Of a stretch of DNA of 13,889 nt, positions 1 through 7,110 are shown one piece after another. Position numbers and translations under genes: made by a program. Below the pieces are notes generated by a model. It saw nothing but the letters and a program-made list of their open reading frames with translations. It searched no databases and had not been told where the DNA came from. Positions within the stretch are counted from its first letter, which is position 1. Each line of letters starts with the position of its first letter. Source of the DNA: an uncultured Arthrobacter sp. (GTDB taxonomy: Bacteria > Actinomycetota > Actinomycetes > Actinomycetales > Micrococcaceae); the NCBI GenBank assembly GCA_937873245.1, contig CALMVY010000050.1, forward strand, positions 1 through 13,889, read 5' to 3'.

Positions 1-675
1 GACCTCGACGCCCAACGATGCGGCTTCGTCCTCGCCGCACAGCAGCAGGTCAAGATCGCCCGCCCAGCTCCACGCCGCGAGCAGGGCGATGACCACCAGC
101 GGCAGGGCGAGCAGCACCTGCTTGGCGCCGATCCCCGACACACCGCCGAGCGAGAAGGCCAGCATCGCCCGGCCGAGCTGCCAGGAATCCAGTGCCAGCA
201 CCGTCACCACCGCGCCGACTCCGGCGAGCAAGGCGCTGAGCACGAAGCCGGTGAGCAACAGGCCGAGCACATCGTCGCCCCGCCCGGCGATCGCCAGTAC
301 CGCAACCAAGGCCAGCCCGGCTCCGGCCAGACAGCCGAGCGGCAGGGCCATCTCGCTCGCCAGCCAGGTCGGCAGCACGGCGATCAGCGCCGCGTGGGCG
401 TACAGCGCACATTGCCCGCCCAGCGCCGCGCCGGCCGTGGTGCCCAGCACCGACGGGCTGGCCAAGGGATTGCGGAACAGACCCTGGACCAGCACTCCGG
501 CCACCGCCAGCGCCGCTCCGGCCAAGACCGTCGCCGCGCTGCGCAGGCCGCGCAGTTCGAGCAGCGCGCCGCGCAGGGAGGCATCAGCGAGCGATGCGTG
601 ACCGACGAACAGCGAGCCCACCAGCGTGCCGAAAAAGGCCACCGCCAGCAGCCAGAACGTCAGTGCGGGACGCAT
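1..675 (-). CDS. FecCD/BtuC-type ABC transporter permease, partial (C-terminus off the left edge)
   Basis: Inner-membrane permease subunit of an ABC importer for cobalamin, haem or iron-siderophore complexes. The visible 225 residues start at ATG 675 and run open to base 1; full-length BtuC-like proteins have about 330. Seen directly: a first membrane segment at about 5-24, the family block around residues 52-85 (GAALAVAGVLVQ, then NPLASPSVLG and a GA turn), and further hydrophobic segments at about 95-105, 112-130, 136-162 and 186-203. The last residues (GEDEAASLG) match the conserved cytoplasmic stretch where FecCD permeases contact the ATPase. It starts 12 bases after the stop of the receptor frame, so the two are probably co-transcribed, as is common for TonB receptor/ABC uptake operons. 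The substrate cannot be told: no binding protein, ATPase or cobalamin riboswitch lies in the window. The left-hand segment is probably of Gram-negative origin, unlike the DNA beyond about 1,570. Confidence 0.85.
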   Translation of the reverse strand, partial: MRPALTFWLLAVAFFGTLVGSLFVGHASLADASLRGALLELRGLRSAATVLAGAALAVAGVLVQGLFRNPLASPSVLGTTAGAALGGQCALYAHAALIAVLPTWLASEMALPLGCLAGAGLALVAVLAIAGRGDDVLGLLLTGFVLSALLAGVGAVVTVLALDSWQLGRAMLAFSLGGVSGIGAKQVLLALPLVVIALLAAWSWAGDLDLLLCGEDEAASLGVEV

Positions 676-687
676 GCCGGCATGCTC

Positions 688-1562
688 TCAATACGTCGCC
701 TCGGCGCCAACGAACACTGACAGCGGCTGGCTGGTGTAGGTGTCGCTGGAAAAACCGTTGGCGTCGGTGTGGGCTTTGTCGAGCAGATTCTCGCCCCGGG
801 CGTAGAGCGATAGCCAGGATGTCGTACGCCAACCCAGCACCGCGCTGCACGTCACATAGCCGGGCAGGTTGGCATTATTGCTGTCGCGGCGCGCTCCGAC
901 CCCGTCCGCTGCCAACGTCGCCCAGCCCCAGGCGTTATCAGCGGTCACGCCCAGCGAACCCTTGTGGCGCGGAAGTCCGATGAAGGTCTGGCCATTCTGG
1001 TCCTCGGTATCCTGCCAGGTGTAGGTGGCGAAGGCCGCGCACGGTGTCTGCGGGATCGCCCAATTGACCTGATTTTCCAGGCCCAGCGTCTGCGAGGTAT
1101 CGGTTTCGTTGCGATAGGTGCCGATAAACGTCACGGGATTGAAGAAATAGGCGATGCGATTGTCGTACTCGGTGGCGAACAACGTCGAACCTAGACGTAG
1201 ACCGTCCGCCGGTTCGGCGTCGATCCCCACTTCCCACGACAGACTCCGCTGAGCTTCCAGATCCGGATTGCCGACCGTGAAACCATCGTTGACGAAGCGC
1301 TGGTAGAGCGACGGAGCACGGAAGGCTGTGCCCACCGCCGCGTGCAGCTTGAACAGATTCTGCCACGGCATGAGTGCCGCTCCGACGCGGTAGGTGGTCG
1401 GACTGTCGCCACCGGTGACCTGCTCATGCCGCACCACCGCCGACGCCTCCCACGACTCGCCCGCCAGCAAGCCTTGCAGCCAGGCGCCGAGCGAACGCTG
1501 ATGCTCATTATTGACGCCCGCGCCGTTGGCCTGCTGGTGCAGCACATCGATGCCCGGGGTCA
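688..1562 (-). other. TonB-dependent outer-membrane receptor, C-terminal barrel fragment
   Basis: Second half of the chimeric frame. It has the hallmarks of a BtuB/FepA-like barrel: the strand-and-loop signature GTAFRAPSLYQRF followed by GNPDLEAQRSLSWEVGID, alternating beta-strand sequence (for example YDNRIAYFF and the NQVNWAIPQ region), the near-terminal ARGENLLDKAH motif that most such receptors share, and an aromatic final residue (the protein ends in Tyr). The amino-terminal signal peptide, TonB box and plug domain are missing; they would lie beyond the junction. The partner FecCD-type permease starts 12 bases downstream. In a complete locus the receptor would carry cobalamin or a metal chelate across the outer membrane using TonB energy. 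The substrate is unresolved. Family assignment is firm and source organism is not, beyond its being Gram-negative. Confidence 0.85.
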
Positions 1563-2448
1563 CGGTCAGCATCGCGCCCACCGGAAAGCCGCCGCCGAGG
1601 CCCTTGGCGAGGGTCACGGCGTCGGGCACAATCCCGGCGTCCTCGCTTGCGAGCCATTTGCCGGTGCGGCCGATGCCGGTCTGGACCTCGTCCAGGATCA
1701 GCAGGGCACCGGCGGCGCTGGTGGCCTCCCGCGCGGCCTGCAGGTAGCCGGCGGGCAGGGGGCGGACTCCGGCCTCGCCCTGGATCGGTTCGAGGAAGAC
1801 CGCTGCCGTGGTTTCGTCCACCGCGGCGCGGAGGGCATCGATGTCGCCGAAGGGGATGTGCACGACGCCGCCGGGCAGCGGTGCGAACGGCTCCCGGTAG
1901 GCTTCCTTGGCGGTGAGCGCCAGGGCGCCCATGGTGCGGCCGTGGAAGGCGCCTTCGAGCGCGATGATCTTCGTGCGCGGCGTTTCTGTGCTGTCCCGGC
2001 CGGCGGTGTCCGGGCGGGCGCCCGTGTTGCGCCGGGCCAGCTTGAAGGCGGCCTCGACGGCTTCGGTGCCGGAGTTGGCGAAAAACACCTTGGAACCGGC
2101 CGGGGCCTTGCTGATCTCCAGCAGCTTCTCGGCCAGCGCGATCTGGGTGGGGCTCGTGAAGAAATTGGAGACGTGGCCCAGCGTGGCGAGCTGGCTGGAG
2201 ATCACCGAGGTCACGAAGGGGTGGGCGTGGCCCAGTGCGTTGACGGCGATCCCGCCGAGCAGGTCCAGGTATTCCTTGCCGTCGGCGTCCCAGACCAGGC
2301 AGCCGGCGCCGCGGACCAGGACCCGCTGCGGCGTGCCGAAGACGCCCAGCAGCGAGGACGAATAGCGGGACAGCCACTGCGCGCCGGTGGTCTGGCCGCC
2401 GGTTTCGACTATTTCCGTCAGCTCGGGTGCGGTTTCGATCTGGTTCAT
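688..2448 (-). CDS. argD: Chimeric frame: ArgD (acetylornithine aminotransferase) N-terminus joined to TonB-dependent receptor C-terminus
   Basis: A 586-residue frame made of two unrelated proteins. Residues 1 to about 295 are ArgD, the PLP-dependent enzyme that converts N-acetylglutamate semialdehyde to N-acetylornithine. Visible are GGIAVNALGHAHP (65-77), the phosphate-binding NSGTEA (125-130), FHGRT (168-172), the LDEVQTG motif with D253, and the Schiff-base lysine K282 in LAKGLGGGFP. The expected next block (GTTFGGNP and the small domain, about 100 residues) is absent. From about 300 the sequence becomes the outer-membrane barrel of a TonB-dependent receptor. The ATG at 2448 overlaps the argB stop by four bases (ATGA), with GAGG seven bases upstream, so translation is coupled to argB. 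Longer starts up to 2580 lie inside argB and are unlikely. As written the product would be neither a working aminotransferase nor an exported receptor, since it lacks a signal peptide and a plug. I read this as an assembly or library chimera. Confidence 0.8.
   Translation of the reverse strand: MNQIETAPELTEIVETGGQTTGAQWLSRYSSSLLGVFGTPQRVLVRGAGCLVWDADGKEYLDLLGGIAVNALGHAHPFVTSVISSQLATLGHVSNFFTSPTQIALAEKLLEISKAPAGSKVFFANSGTEAVEAAFKLARRNTGARPDTAGRDSTETPRTKIIALEGAFHGRTMGALALTAKEAYREPFAPLPGGVVHIPFGDIDALRAAVDETTAAVFLEPIQGEAGVRPLPAGYLQAAREATSAAGALLILDEVQTGIGRTGKWLASEDAGIVPDAVTLAKGLGGGFPVGAMLTVTPGIDVLHQQANGAGVNNEHQRSLGAWLQGLLAGESWEASAVVRHEQVTGGDSPTTYRVGAALMPWQNLFKLHAAVGTAFRAPSLYQRFVNDGFTVGNPDLEAQRSLSWEVGIDAEPADGLRLGSTLFATEYDNRIAYFFNPVTFIGTYRNETDTSQTLGLENQVNWAIPQTPCAAFATYTWQDTEDQNGQTFIGLPRHKGSLGVTADNAWGWATLAADGVGARRDSNNANLPGYVTCSAVLGWRTTSWLSLYARGENLLDKAHTDANGFSSDTYTSQPLSVFVGAEATY
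1540..1575. other. Source junction between Gram-negative and actinobacterial DNA
   Basis: On the minus strand the ArgD sequence is recognisable up to FPVGAMLT (codon 295, about base 1564). The receptor is recognisable from about NNEHQRSLGAWLQG, and the residues between could belong to either protein. The switch is therefore within roughly 36 bases. No insertion sequence, direct repeat, tRNA or integrase is seen at the join. The frame stays open across it, which needs only a one-in-three coincidence. Confidence 0.7.
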
Positions 2449-3401
2449 TTGTTGTCCTCGTCCGGGACGACCTGCGTGCCGATGCCCGCCGTCGTGAAGG
2501 TTTCCAGCAGCATCGAGTGCGGCAGCCTGCCGTCCACGATGTGCGCGCGCTCGACGCCGCCCTCGACGGCCTTCAGGCACGCTTCCATCTTCGGGATCAT
2601 GCCCGACTCCAGGCGCGGCAGCAGTTCGCGCAGTTCCGACGCCGTCAGCGAGGAAATCAGCGAGGAGCGGTCCGGCCAGTTGGCGAAGAGTCCCTCGACG
2701 TCGGTGAGGATCACCAGTTTGGAGGCGCCGAGGGCTTCGGCGAGGGCGGCGGCGGCGGTGTCCGCGTTGACGTTGAGGACCTGTCCGGTGGTCTGCGCCT
2801 GTTTTGTGGCAGCGTCCAGGCTGCCGTCGTCGAAGATTTCGGGGGCCACGGTGGAGATCACCGGGATCCGGCCGGCGGCGATGATGTCCAGGATTCCCTC
2901 GGGGTTCACCCCGGTCACTTCGCCCACCAGGCCCAGGTCCACTTCTTCGCCGTCGACGACCGTGCCGGTGCGGACGGCGCGGAGCAGCCCGCCGTCTTCA
3001 CCGGACATGCCGACGGCGTAGGGGCCGTGGGAGTTGATCAGGCCAACGAGCTCGCGGCCGACCTGGCCGGTGAGGACCATGCGGACCACGTCCATGGCCT
3101 CGGGCGTGGTGACCCGGAGCCCGCCCTTGAATTCGGATTCGATGCCAAGCCGGCTGAGCATGGCGTTGATCTGCGGGCCGCCGCCGTGCACCACGACGGG
3201 GTGGATCCCGACATGGTGCAGGAAGACGACGTCCTCGGCGAAGGCGCGGCGGAGCTCGTCGTTGACCATGGCGTTGCCGCCGTATTTGATCACCATGGTG
3301 GTGCCGGCGAAGCGCTGGATCCAGGGCAGGGCCTCGATCAGGGTGCCGGCTTTGCCCTGGGCGTCGGACATGGAGGTGGTCTCGCGGGTCTGGGTGTTCA
3401 T
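2445..3401 (-). CDS. argB: Acetylglutamate kinase
   Basis: Phosphorylates N-acetylglutamate with ATP, the second step of the acetylated ornithine route and usually the arginine-controlled one. The protein has 318 residues. Seen: the amino-acid kinase start MVIKYGGNAM (36-45, K39), HGGGPQI (72-78) for substrate binding, VNADTAAAALAEAL (211-224) and LTDVEGL (232-238) in the nucleotide half, and IPKMEACLKAVEGG near 269-282 followed by HIVDGR. An amino-terminal helix-like extension (about 15-33) is the feature that marks hexameric, arginine-inhibited kinases, so feedback inhibition is likely; that is inference. The ATG at 3401 is preceded by GGAGGG nine bases upstream, which favours it over the internal Met at residue 11. 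It lies 24 bases after argJ, and its stop overlaps the argD start. Confidence 0.96.
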   Translation of the reverse strand: MNTQTRETTSMSDAQGKAGTLIEALPWIQRFAGTTMVIKYGGNAMVNDELRRAFAEDVVFLHHVGIHPVVVHGGGPQINAMLSRLGIESEFKGGLRVTTPEAMDVVRMVLTGQVGRELVGLINSHGPYAVGMSGEDGGLLRAVRTGTVVDGEEVDLGLVGEVTGVNPEGILDIIAAGRIPVISTVAPEIFDDGSLDAATKQAQTTGQVLNVNADTAAAALAEALGASKLVILTDVEGLFANWPDRSSLISSLTASELRELLPRLESGMIPKMEACLKAVEGGVERAHIVDGRLPHSMLLETFTTAGIGTQVVPDEDNK

Positions 3402-3425
3402 GGTGTTCGTCCCTCCGGGAACTGC

Positions 3426-4592
3426 CTAGCTGGAGTAGGCGCTGTTTTCGTGGACGTAATCGTGGGTGAGGTCGTTGGTCCAGATGGTGGCTTCGGCCCC
3501 GCCGGCCTGCAGGTCGATCTCGACCAGGACCTCGCGGGGTTCCAGGTCCACCAGGCCGCGGTCATCGCCGATGCTGCCGTTGCGGCAGATCTGCACGCCG
3601 TTCATGGACACGTTGAGCTGGTCGGGCTCGAAGGCGGAGTCGGTGGTGCCGACGGCGGAGAGAACGCGGCCCCAGTTGGGGTCCTTGCCGAAGATCGCGG
3701 CTTTGAAGAGGTTGGAGCGCGCGACGGCGCGGCTGACCACTTCGGCGTCCCGCTCGCTGGCGGCGTTGAAGGTGCGGATCGCGATGTCGTGGCTGGCGCC
3801 CTCGGCGTCGCCGATCAGCTTGCGGGCCAGTTCCGCGCAGACCTGGGTCAGGCCCGTGCCGAATTCGACGGCGGACGGCACGGCTCCCGAGGCGCCGGAG
3901 GCGAGCAGCACCACGGTGTCGTTGGTGGACATGCAGCCGTCCGAGTCCGCCCGGTCGAAGGTAACCCGGGTGGCGTCGCGGAGCACGACGTCGAGCATTT
4001 CCGGCTGGACGTCCGCATCCGTGGTGAGGACCACCAGCATCGTGGCGAGTCCCGGGGCGAGCATGCCGGCGCCCTTGGCCATACCGCCGATGGTGAATTC
4101 CTTGCCCTCGGCATCCTTCCCTGTGAAGACAGCCTGCTTCGAGACGGAGTCCGTGGTCATGATCGCGGTGGCGGCGTCGGATCCGCCGTCTGCGGTGAGG
4201 GCAGCGGTGGCGGCGCCGATCCCGGACAGGATCTTCTCCATCGGAAGCTGCTCGCCGATCAGCCCGGTGGAGCAGACAAAGACGTCGGTGGCGGAGACGC
4301 CCAGCGCTTCGGCGGTTTTCTCGGCGGTGGTGTGCGTGTTTTGGAAACCCTGCGGGCCGGTGCAGGCGTTGGCTCCGCCGGAGTTGAGGATGACGGCGTC
4401 CACGCGGCCGTCTTTGACCACCTCGCGGGACCAGTGCACCGGCGCTGCGGCCACCCGGTTGGAGGTGAACACGGCCGCGGCGGCCTTGGCGGGGCCGTCG
4501 TTGACCACAAGGGCGAGGTCCGGGTTGCCGGAGGCCTTGAGGCCTGCCGTGATGCCGGCGGCGCGGAATCCCTGGGGGGCGGTGATGCTCAC
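3426..4592 (-). CDS. argJ: Bifunctional ornithine acetyltransferase / N-acetylglutamate synthase
   Basis: Moves the acetyl group from N-acetylornithine to glutamate and so recycles it; bifunctional members also make N-acetylglutamate from acetyl-CoA. The protein has 388 residues, normal for the family. The precursor cuts itself into alpha and beta chains at an Ala-Thr bond: here KGAGMLAPGLATM places it at A183-T184, with T184 as the catalytic nucleophile. The oxyanion-hole motif STGLIG is at 108-113, and the C-terminus ENSAYSS is typical. It uses a GTG start at 4592 that overlaps the argC stop (GTGA), with GGGAG seven bases upstream. Whether it is bifunctional or only a transferase cannot be read from sequence. 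The presence of argJ means a separate acetylornithine deacetylase (argE) is not required. Confidence 0.96.
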   Translation of the reverse strand: MSITAPQGFRAAGITAGLKASGNPDLALVVNDGPAKAAAAVFTSNRVAAAPVHWSREVVKDGRVDAVILNSGGANACTGPQGFQNTHTTAEKTAEALGVSATDVFVCSTGLIGEQLPMEKILSGIGAATAALTADGGSDAATAIMTTDSVSKQAVFTGKDAEGKEFTIGGMAKGAGMLAPGLATMLVVLTTDADVQPEMLDVVLRDATRVTFDRADSDGCMSTNDTVVLLASGASGAVPSAVEFGTGLTQVCAELARKLIGDAEGASHDIAIRTFNAASERDAEVVSRAVARSNLFKAAIFGKDPNWGRVLSAVGTTDSAFEPDQLNVSMNGVQICRNGSIGDDRGLVDLEPREVLVEIDLQAGGAEATIWTNDLTHDYVHENSAYSS

Positions 4593-5620
4593 GGTGCGAC
4601 TCCCTGCAGTTCGAGGCCGGCGGTTTCCGCCAGGCCGAGGGCGATGTTCATGGACTGCACGGCCCCGCCGGCGGTCCCCTTGGTCAGGTTGTCAATGGCA
4701 CAGGTGACGATCACGCGGCCGGTGTGGCTGTCCAGCGCCAGCTGCATCACGGCGTGGTTGGAGCCCTGCACGGACTTGGTGGAGGGCCAGCGGCCCTCCG
4801 GCAGCAGATGCACGAACGGCTCGTCGTCGTAGGCTTCGGTCCAGGCGTGGCGCAGTTCCTCCGCGGTCACACCGGGCCGCACCCTCGCCGTCGCGGTGGT
4901 GAGGATGCCCCGGCTCATGGGGGCCAGGGTGGGGGTGAAGGAGACGGTGACCGGAGCGTTCAGGGCCTTGGACAGTCCCTGTTCGATTTCCGGTGTGTGC
5001 CGGTGTCCGCCGCCCACGCCGTAGGGGCTCATGGAGCCCATGACCTCGGCGCCGATCAGGTTGACCTTGGCGGCCTTGCCGGCCCCGGACGTGCCGGAGG
5101 CGGAAACGATGACGACGTCGTCCGCCTGCAGCAGGTGGTTGCTGAAGCCCGGGGTGAGCGCAAGCAGGGCCGACGTCGGGTAGCAGCCGGGCACGGCGAT
5201 CCGCTTGGCGCCGCGGAGGGCCTCGCGCTGGCCGGGAAGCTCGGGCAGGCCGTAAGGCCAGGTGCCGGCGTGCGGGGAGCCGTAGAACTTTTCCCAGGCG
5301 GCCGCGTCCTCCAGCCGGTGGTCGGCGCCGGCGTCGATCACCACGGTGCCTGCCGGCAGCTGCGCCGCGATCTCTGCCGAGGCGCCGTGCGGAAGGGCCA
5401 GGAACACGACGTCGTGGCCGGACAGGTTCTCCACCGTGGTGTCCTCGAGGATCCGGTCCGCCAGACCGTGGAGGTGGGGCTGCAATTCGCCTAGTCTTGA
5501 ACCGGCGTTGCTGTGTGCCGTGATGGCGCCGATGGTGACGCCGGGGTGGCCGGCGAGGAGACGCAGGACTTCGCCGCCGGCATAACCGCTTGCGCCGGAG
5601 ACGGCAACAGAAATAGTCAT
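4589..5620 (-). CDS. argC: N-acetyl-gamma-glutamyl-phosphate reductase
   Basis: NADPH-dependent reduction of N-acetylglutamyl-phosphate to the semialdehyde, the third step to ornithine. The protein has 343 residues. Seen: the Rossmann start VAVSGASGYAGGEVLRLL (5-22), FLALPHG (73-79), the catalytic cysteine C146 in VPGCYPTS, the SGTSGAGK loop (175-182), and GGGHRHTPEI (203-212) with the conserved histidines. It is the first gene of the operon. The ATG at 5620 has no Shine-Dalgarno sequence; instead a -10-like TATAGT ends seven bases before it, suggesting a leaderless transcript. Its control region carries two ArgR-type boxes. The downstream argJ start overlaps its stop. Confidence 0.96.
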   Translation of the reverse strand: MTISVAVSGASGYAGGEVLRLLAGHPGVTIGAITAHSNAGSRLGELQPHLHGLADRILEDTTVENLSGHDVVFLALPHGASAEIAAQLPAGTVVIDAGADHRLEDAAAWEKFYGSPHAGTWPYGLPELPGQREALRGAKRIAVPGCYPTSALLALTPGFSNHLLQADDVVIVSASGTSGAGKAAKVNLIGAEVMGSMSPYGVGGGHRHTPEIEQGLSKALNAPVTVSFTPTLAPMSRGILTTATARVRPGVTAEELRHAWTEAYDDEPFVHLLPEGRWPSTKSVQGSNHAVMQLALDSHTGRVIVTCAIDNLTKGTAGGAVQSMNIALGLAETAGLELQGVAP

Positions 5621-5627
5621 AGCAACG

Positions 5628-5633
5628 ACTATA
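5628..5633 (-). promoter_or_regulatory. argC promoter, -10 element TATAGT
   Basis: Minus-strand TATAGT fits the actinobacterial -10 consensus (TANNNT). Its 3' end is seven bases from the argC ATG, so transcription should start at or next to the A of ATG. No good -35 hexamer is visible at 16-18 bases; the position reads GGCATC and lies inside the upstream ArgR box. The promoter is assigned from position and motif only. Confidence 0.5.
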
Positions 5634-5669
5634 CAGCAAGAGTATGCATGGATGCCGATATTTATGCAT
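5632..5669 (-). promoter_or_regulatory. Tandem ArgR operator (two ARG boxes)
   Basis: On the minus strand the upstream 18-mer ATGCATAAATATCGGCAT (5652-5669) is an imperfect palindrome with 12 of 18 positions symmetric and ATGC/GCAT ends. After a 2-base gap comes a second, weaker 18-mer ATGCATACTCTTGCTGTA (5632-5649) that keeps the left half-site ATGCATA. ArgR hexamers bind pairs of 18-bp boxes 2-3 bp apart, which fits. The pair covers the -35 region and touches the -10 element of argC, so arginine-bound ArgR would block RNA polymerase. argR itself is not in the window. Confidence 0.6.
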
Positions 5670-5828
5670 CAGCTGAGGCACGCCCGGGGCCCGCTGCCGC
5701 TGCTGTTCCGCGGCAATCCGGAGGGCAGCGCAATGCCGCCAGCGTATGCTTGGACAAGGGTGATCCAGACCGTGCAGTCCGAGTGTCGGCTGCAGCGTTG
5801 CCCGTAACAGCATCGAGGCACGCGTTAC
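5670..5828. other. Divergent intergenic region, desaturase side
   Basis: Between the ArgR boxes and the desaturase start. A possible -10 for the desaturase is TATGCT at 5745-5750, but no convincing -35 is seen at the right distance (AGGGCA at 5722-5727 is weak). GAGG at 5815-5818 is the ribosome-binding site, ten bases before the ATG. I see no RNA gene, repeat or small coding frame here. Confidence 0.4.
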
Positions 5829-6920
5829 ATGACCCTCACCACCGCCACGCCGGAGAGACCGAAATCGCGGATCCGGCAACCCAACGCCGTCGTCCTGAGC
5901 TACTCGGAACTCCTGAAAACCGTCAAAGCCGCCGGCCTGCTCGAACGCCGCGTCGGCTTCTACATCACCGTGTTCTCGGTCCTGGTGCTCCTGATGGCCG
6001 CCACTTGGTTCGGCTTCGCCCTGATCGGTGACAGCTGGTTCCAGCTCCTCATCGCCGCCGCCCTGGGCATCCTCTGCACCCAGCTGAGCTTCCTGGCCCA
6101 CGAGGCCGGGCACCGGCAGATCTTCGCCTCCCGCCGCGCCAATGACTGGGCAGCCCGGCTGCTCGCCACCTCGGTCGCCGGGATCAGCTACTCCTGGTGG
6201 GAGCAGAAGCACGGCGCGCACCACAACCACCCGAACGTCATCTCCAAGGACCCGGACATCGCCACCGGCGCCATCGCGTTCCACCCCGAAGGCGCCGCCA
6301 CCCGGCAGGGACGGTTCTCCTTCCTGACCCGCAAACAGGGCTGGTTCTTCTTCCCGCTGCTGTTCCTGGTGGGCCTGGGCCTGCAGATCGATTCGATCAA
6401 GTTCATTTTCCAGCGCGCCAAGGTGACACACCGCTGGGTTGAAATCCCGATCCTCCTGGCCCGGCTCAGCCTCCTGCCGGTGCTCGCATTCACCTTCCTG
6501 CCGTGGGGCATGGCGCTGGCGTTCATCGCGGTCCAGCTCGCGGTCTTCGGCTTCTACATGGGCGCTTCCTTCGCCCCGAACCACAAGGGCATGCCGGTCC
6601 TGCCGGCCGACAGCCGCGTGGACTTCTTCAGCCGCCAGGTCCTGACGTCCCGGAACATCTCCGGCGGCCGCTTCATGGACATCCTGCTCGGCGGCCTCAA
6701 CCGCCAGGCCGAGCACCACCTCTTCCCGGACATGGCCCGGCCGCAGCTCGACAAGGCCGCCGTGATCGTCCGTGAGTTCTGCGCGAAGCACCAGGTCCCC
6801 TACACGGAAACCACGCTGCTGCAGTCCTACGGCATCATCGTCCGGTACCTCAACGACGTCGGCCTGTCCGCGGGACGCCACTTCGAGTGCCCGATGGCCA
6901 CCGTCACCCGCCGCTACTGA
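5829..6920 (+). CDS. Membrane fatty-acid (acyl-CoA) desaturase
   Basis: Di-iron integral-membrane desaturase that inserts a double bond into an acyl chain, probably to tune membrane fluidity. The protein has 363 residues. The three histidine boxes that bind the two irons are intact: HEAGH (91-95), HGAHH (128-132) and QAEHH (293-297). The last has Q in place of the first H, as in front-end (delta-6-like) and bacterial linoleoyl-CoA-type desaturases. NHKGM at 251-255 is also typical. Hydrophobic segments lie at about 44-66, 71-90, 172-188, 207-225 and 228-246. There is no fused cytochrome b5, and no ferredoxin or reductase gene beside it, so the electron donor is encoded elsewhere. The start is ATG 5829 with GAGG upstream. 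It is transcribed away from argC and closed by strong hairpins. Regiospecificity cannot be told. Confidence 0.92.
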   Translation: MTLTTATPERPKSRIRQPNAVVLSYSELLKTVKAAGLLERRVGFYITVFSVLVLLMAATWFGFALIGDSWFQLLIAAALGILCTQLSFLAHEAGHRQIFASRRANDWAARLLATSVAGISYSWWEQKHGAHHNHPNVISKDPDIATGAIAFHPEGAATRQGRFSFLTRKQGWFFFPLLFLVGLGLQIDSIKFIFQRAKVTHRWVEIPILLARLSLLPVLAFTFLPWGMALAFIAVQLAVFGFYMGASFAPNHKGMPVLPADSRVDFFSRQVLTSRNISGGRFMDILLGGLNRQAEHHLFPDMARPQLDKAAVIVREFCAKHQVPYTETTLLQSYGIIVRYLNDVGLSAGRHFECPMATVTRRY

Positions 6921-6925
6921 GGGGC

Positions 6926-6943
6926 AGGGCGCGGCGGCGCCCT
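6926..6943 (+). terminator. Hairpin directly after the desaturase stop
   Basis: AGGGCGC, loop GGCG, GCGCCCT: a perfect 7-bp stem starting five bases after the stop codon. No T-run follows, so it may help termination or protect the mRNA 3' end. Confidence 0.4.
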
Positions 6944-6971
6944 CACAAGAGCGCGATTCTAAAGTTTGACC

Positions 6972-7004
6972 CGAAGTGACGGCCGGATACCGGCCGTCGC
7001 TTCG
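6972..7004 (+). terminator. Long-stem terminator-like hairpin
   Basis: Arms CGAAGTGACGGCCGG and CCGGCCGTCGCTTCG around the loop ATA form a 15-bp stem with a single T/G mismatch (a wobble pair in RNA). It lies 51 bases after the desaturase stop and upstream of the oxidoreductase promoter region. No T-tract follows, which is common for high-GC actinobacterial terminators. The near-perfect symmetry would let it work on either strand, but no gene converges on it from the right. Confidence 0.65.
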
Positions 7005-7023
7005 TCGTTGGCGCCGGTGTCCC

Positions 7024-7029
7024 TAGGAT
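7024..7029 (+). promoter_or_regulatory. Possible -10 element of the quinone oxidoreductase
   Basis: TAGGAT matches the TANNNT pattern, 81 bases before the start codon and downstream of the terminator hairpin. The -35 position (TTCGTC at 7001-7006, spacing 17) is weak. Confidence 0.3.
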
Positions 7030-7097
7030 GGGTGCAGGATCAGGTCCAGGAACGTCAGCCCCCGGGGAACAGCAACCCGTGGGACAGCAGCCCAGCC

Positions 7098-7103
7098 AAG
7101 GAG
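7098..7103 (+). promoter_or_regulatory. Ribosome-binding site AAGGAG deciding the start
   Basis: Two ATG codons sit in tandem at 7108 and 7111. AAGGAG ends four bases before the first and seven before the second. The usual 5-10 base spacing favours the second. Confidence 0.7.
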
Positions 7104-7110
7104 TCATATG

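Noticed and set aside
688..2448. A genuine ArgD-receptor fusion protein
   Set aside because: Both halves are cut inside their conserved folds, there is no export signal, and the two families belong to different cell-envelope types.
1342..3021. 559-codon plus-strand frame opposite argD, crossing the junction
   Set aside because: Antisense shadow of argD/argB with no recognisable domain.
2427..4832. 801-codon open frame on the plus strand opposite argB and argJ
   Set aside because: Antisense shadow of argB/argJ in high-GC DNA. Its composition is Gly/Asp/Val/His-rich without domains, while the minus-strand genes are clear family members.
5668..5828. A riboswitch or leader RNA for the desaturase
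   Set aside because: I see no conserved aptamer core or strong stem-loop series. Only short GC-rich palindromes are present.
4692..6881. 729-codon minus-strand frame across argC and the desaturase
   Set aside because: It runs through argC in another frame and antisense to the desaturase and the promoter region. Arg/Pro-rich and charged low-complexity, with no motif.
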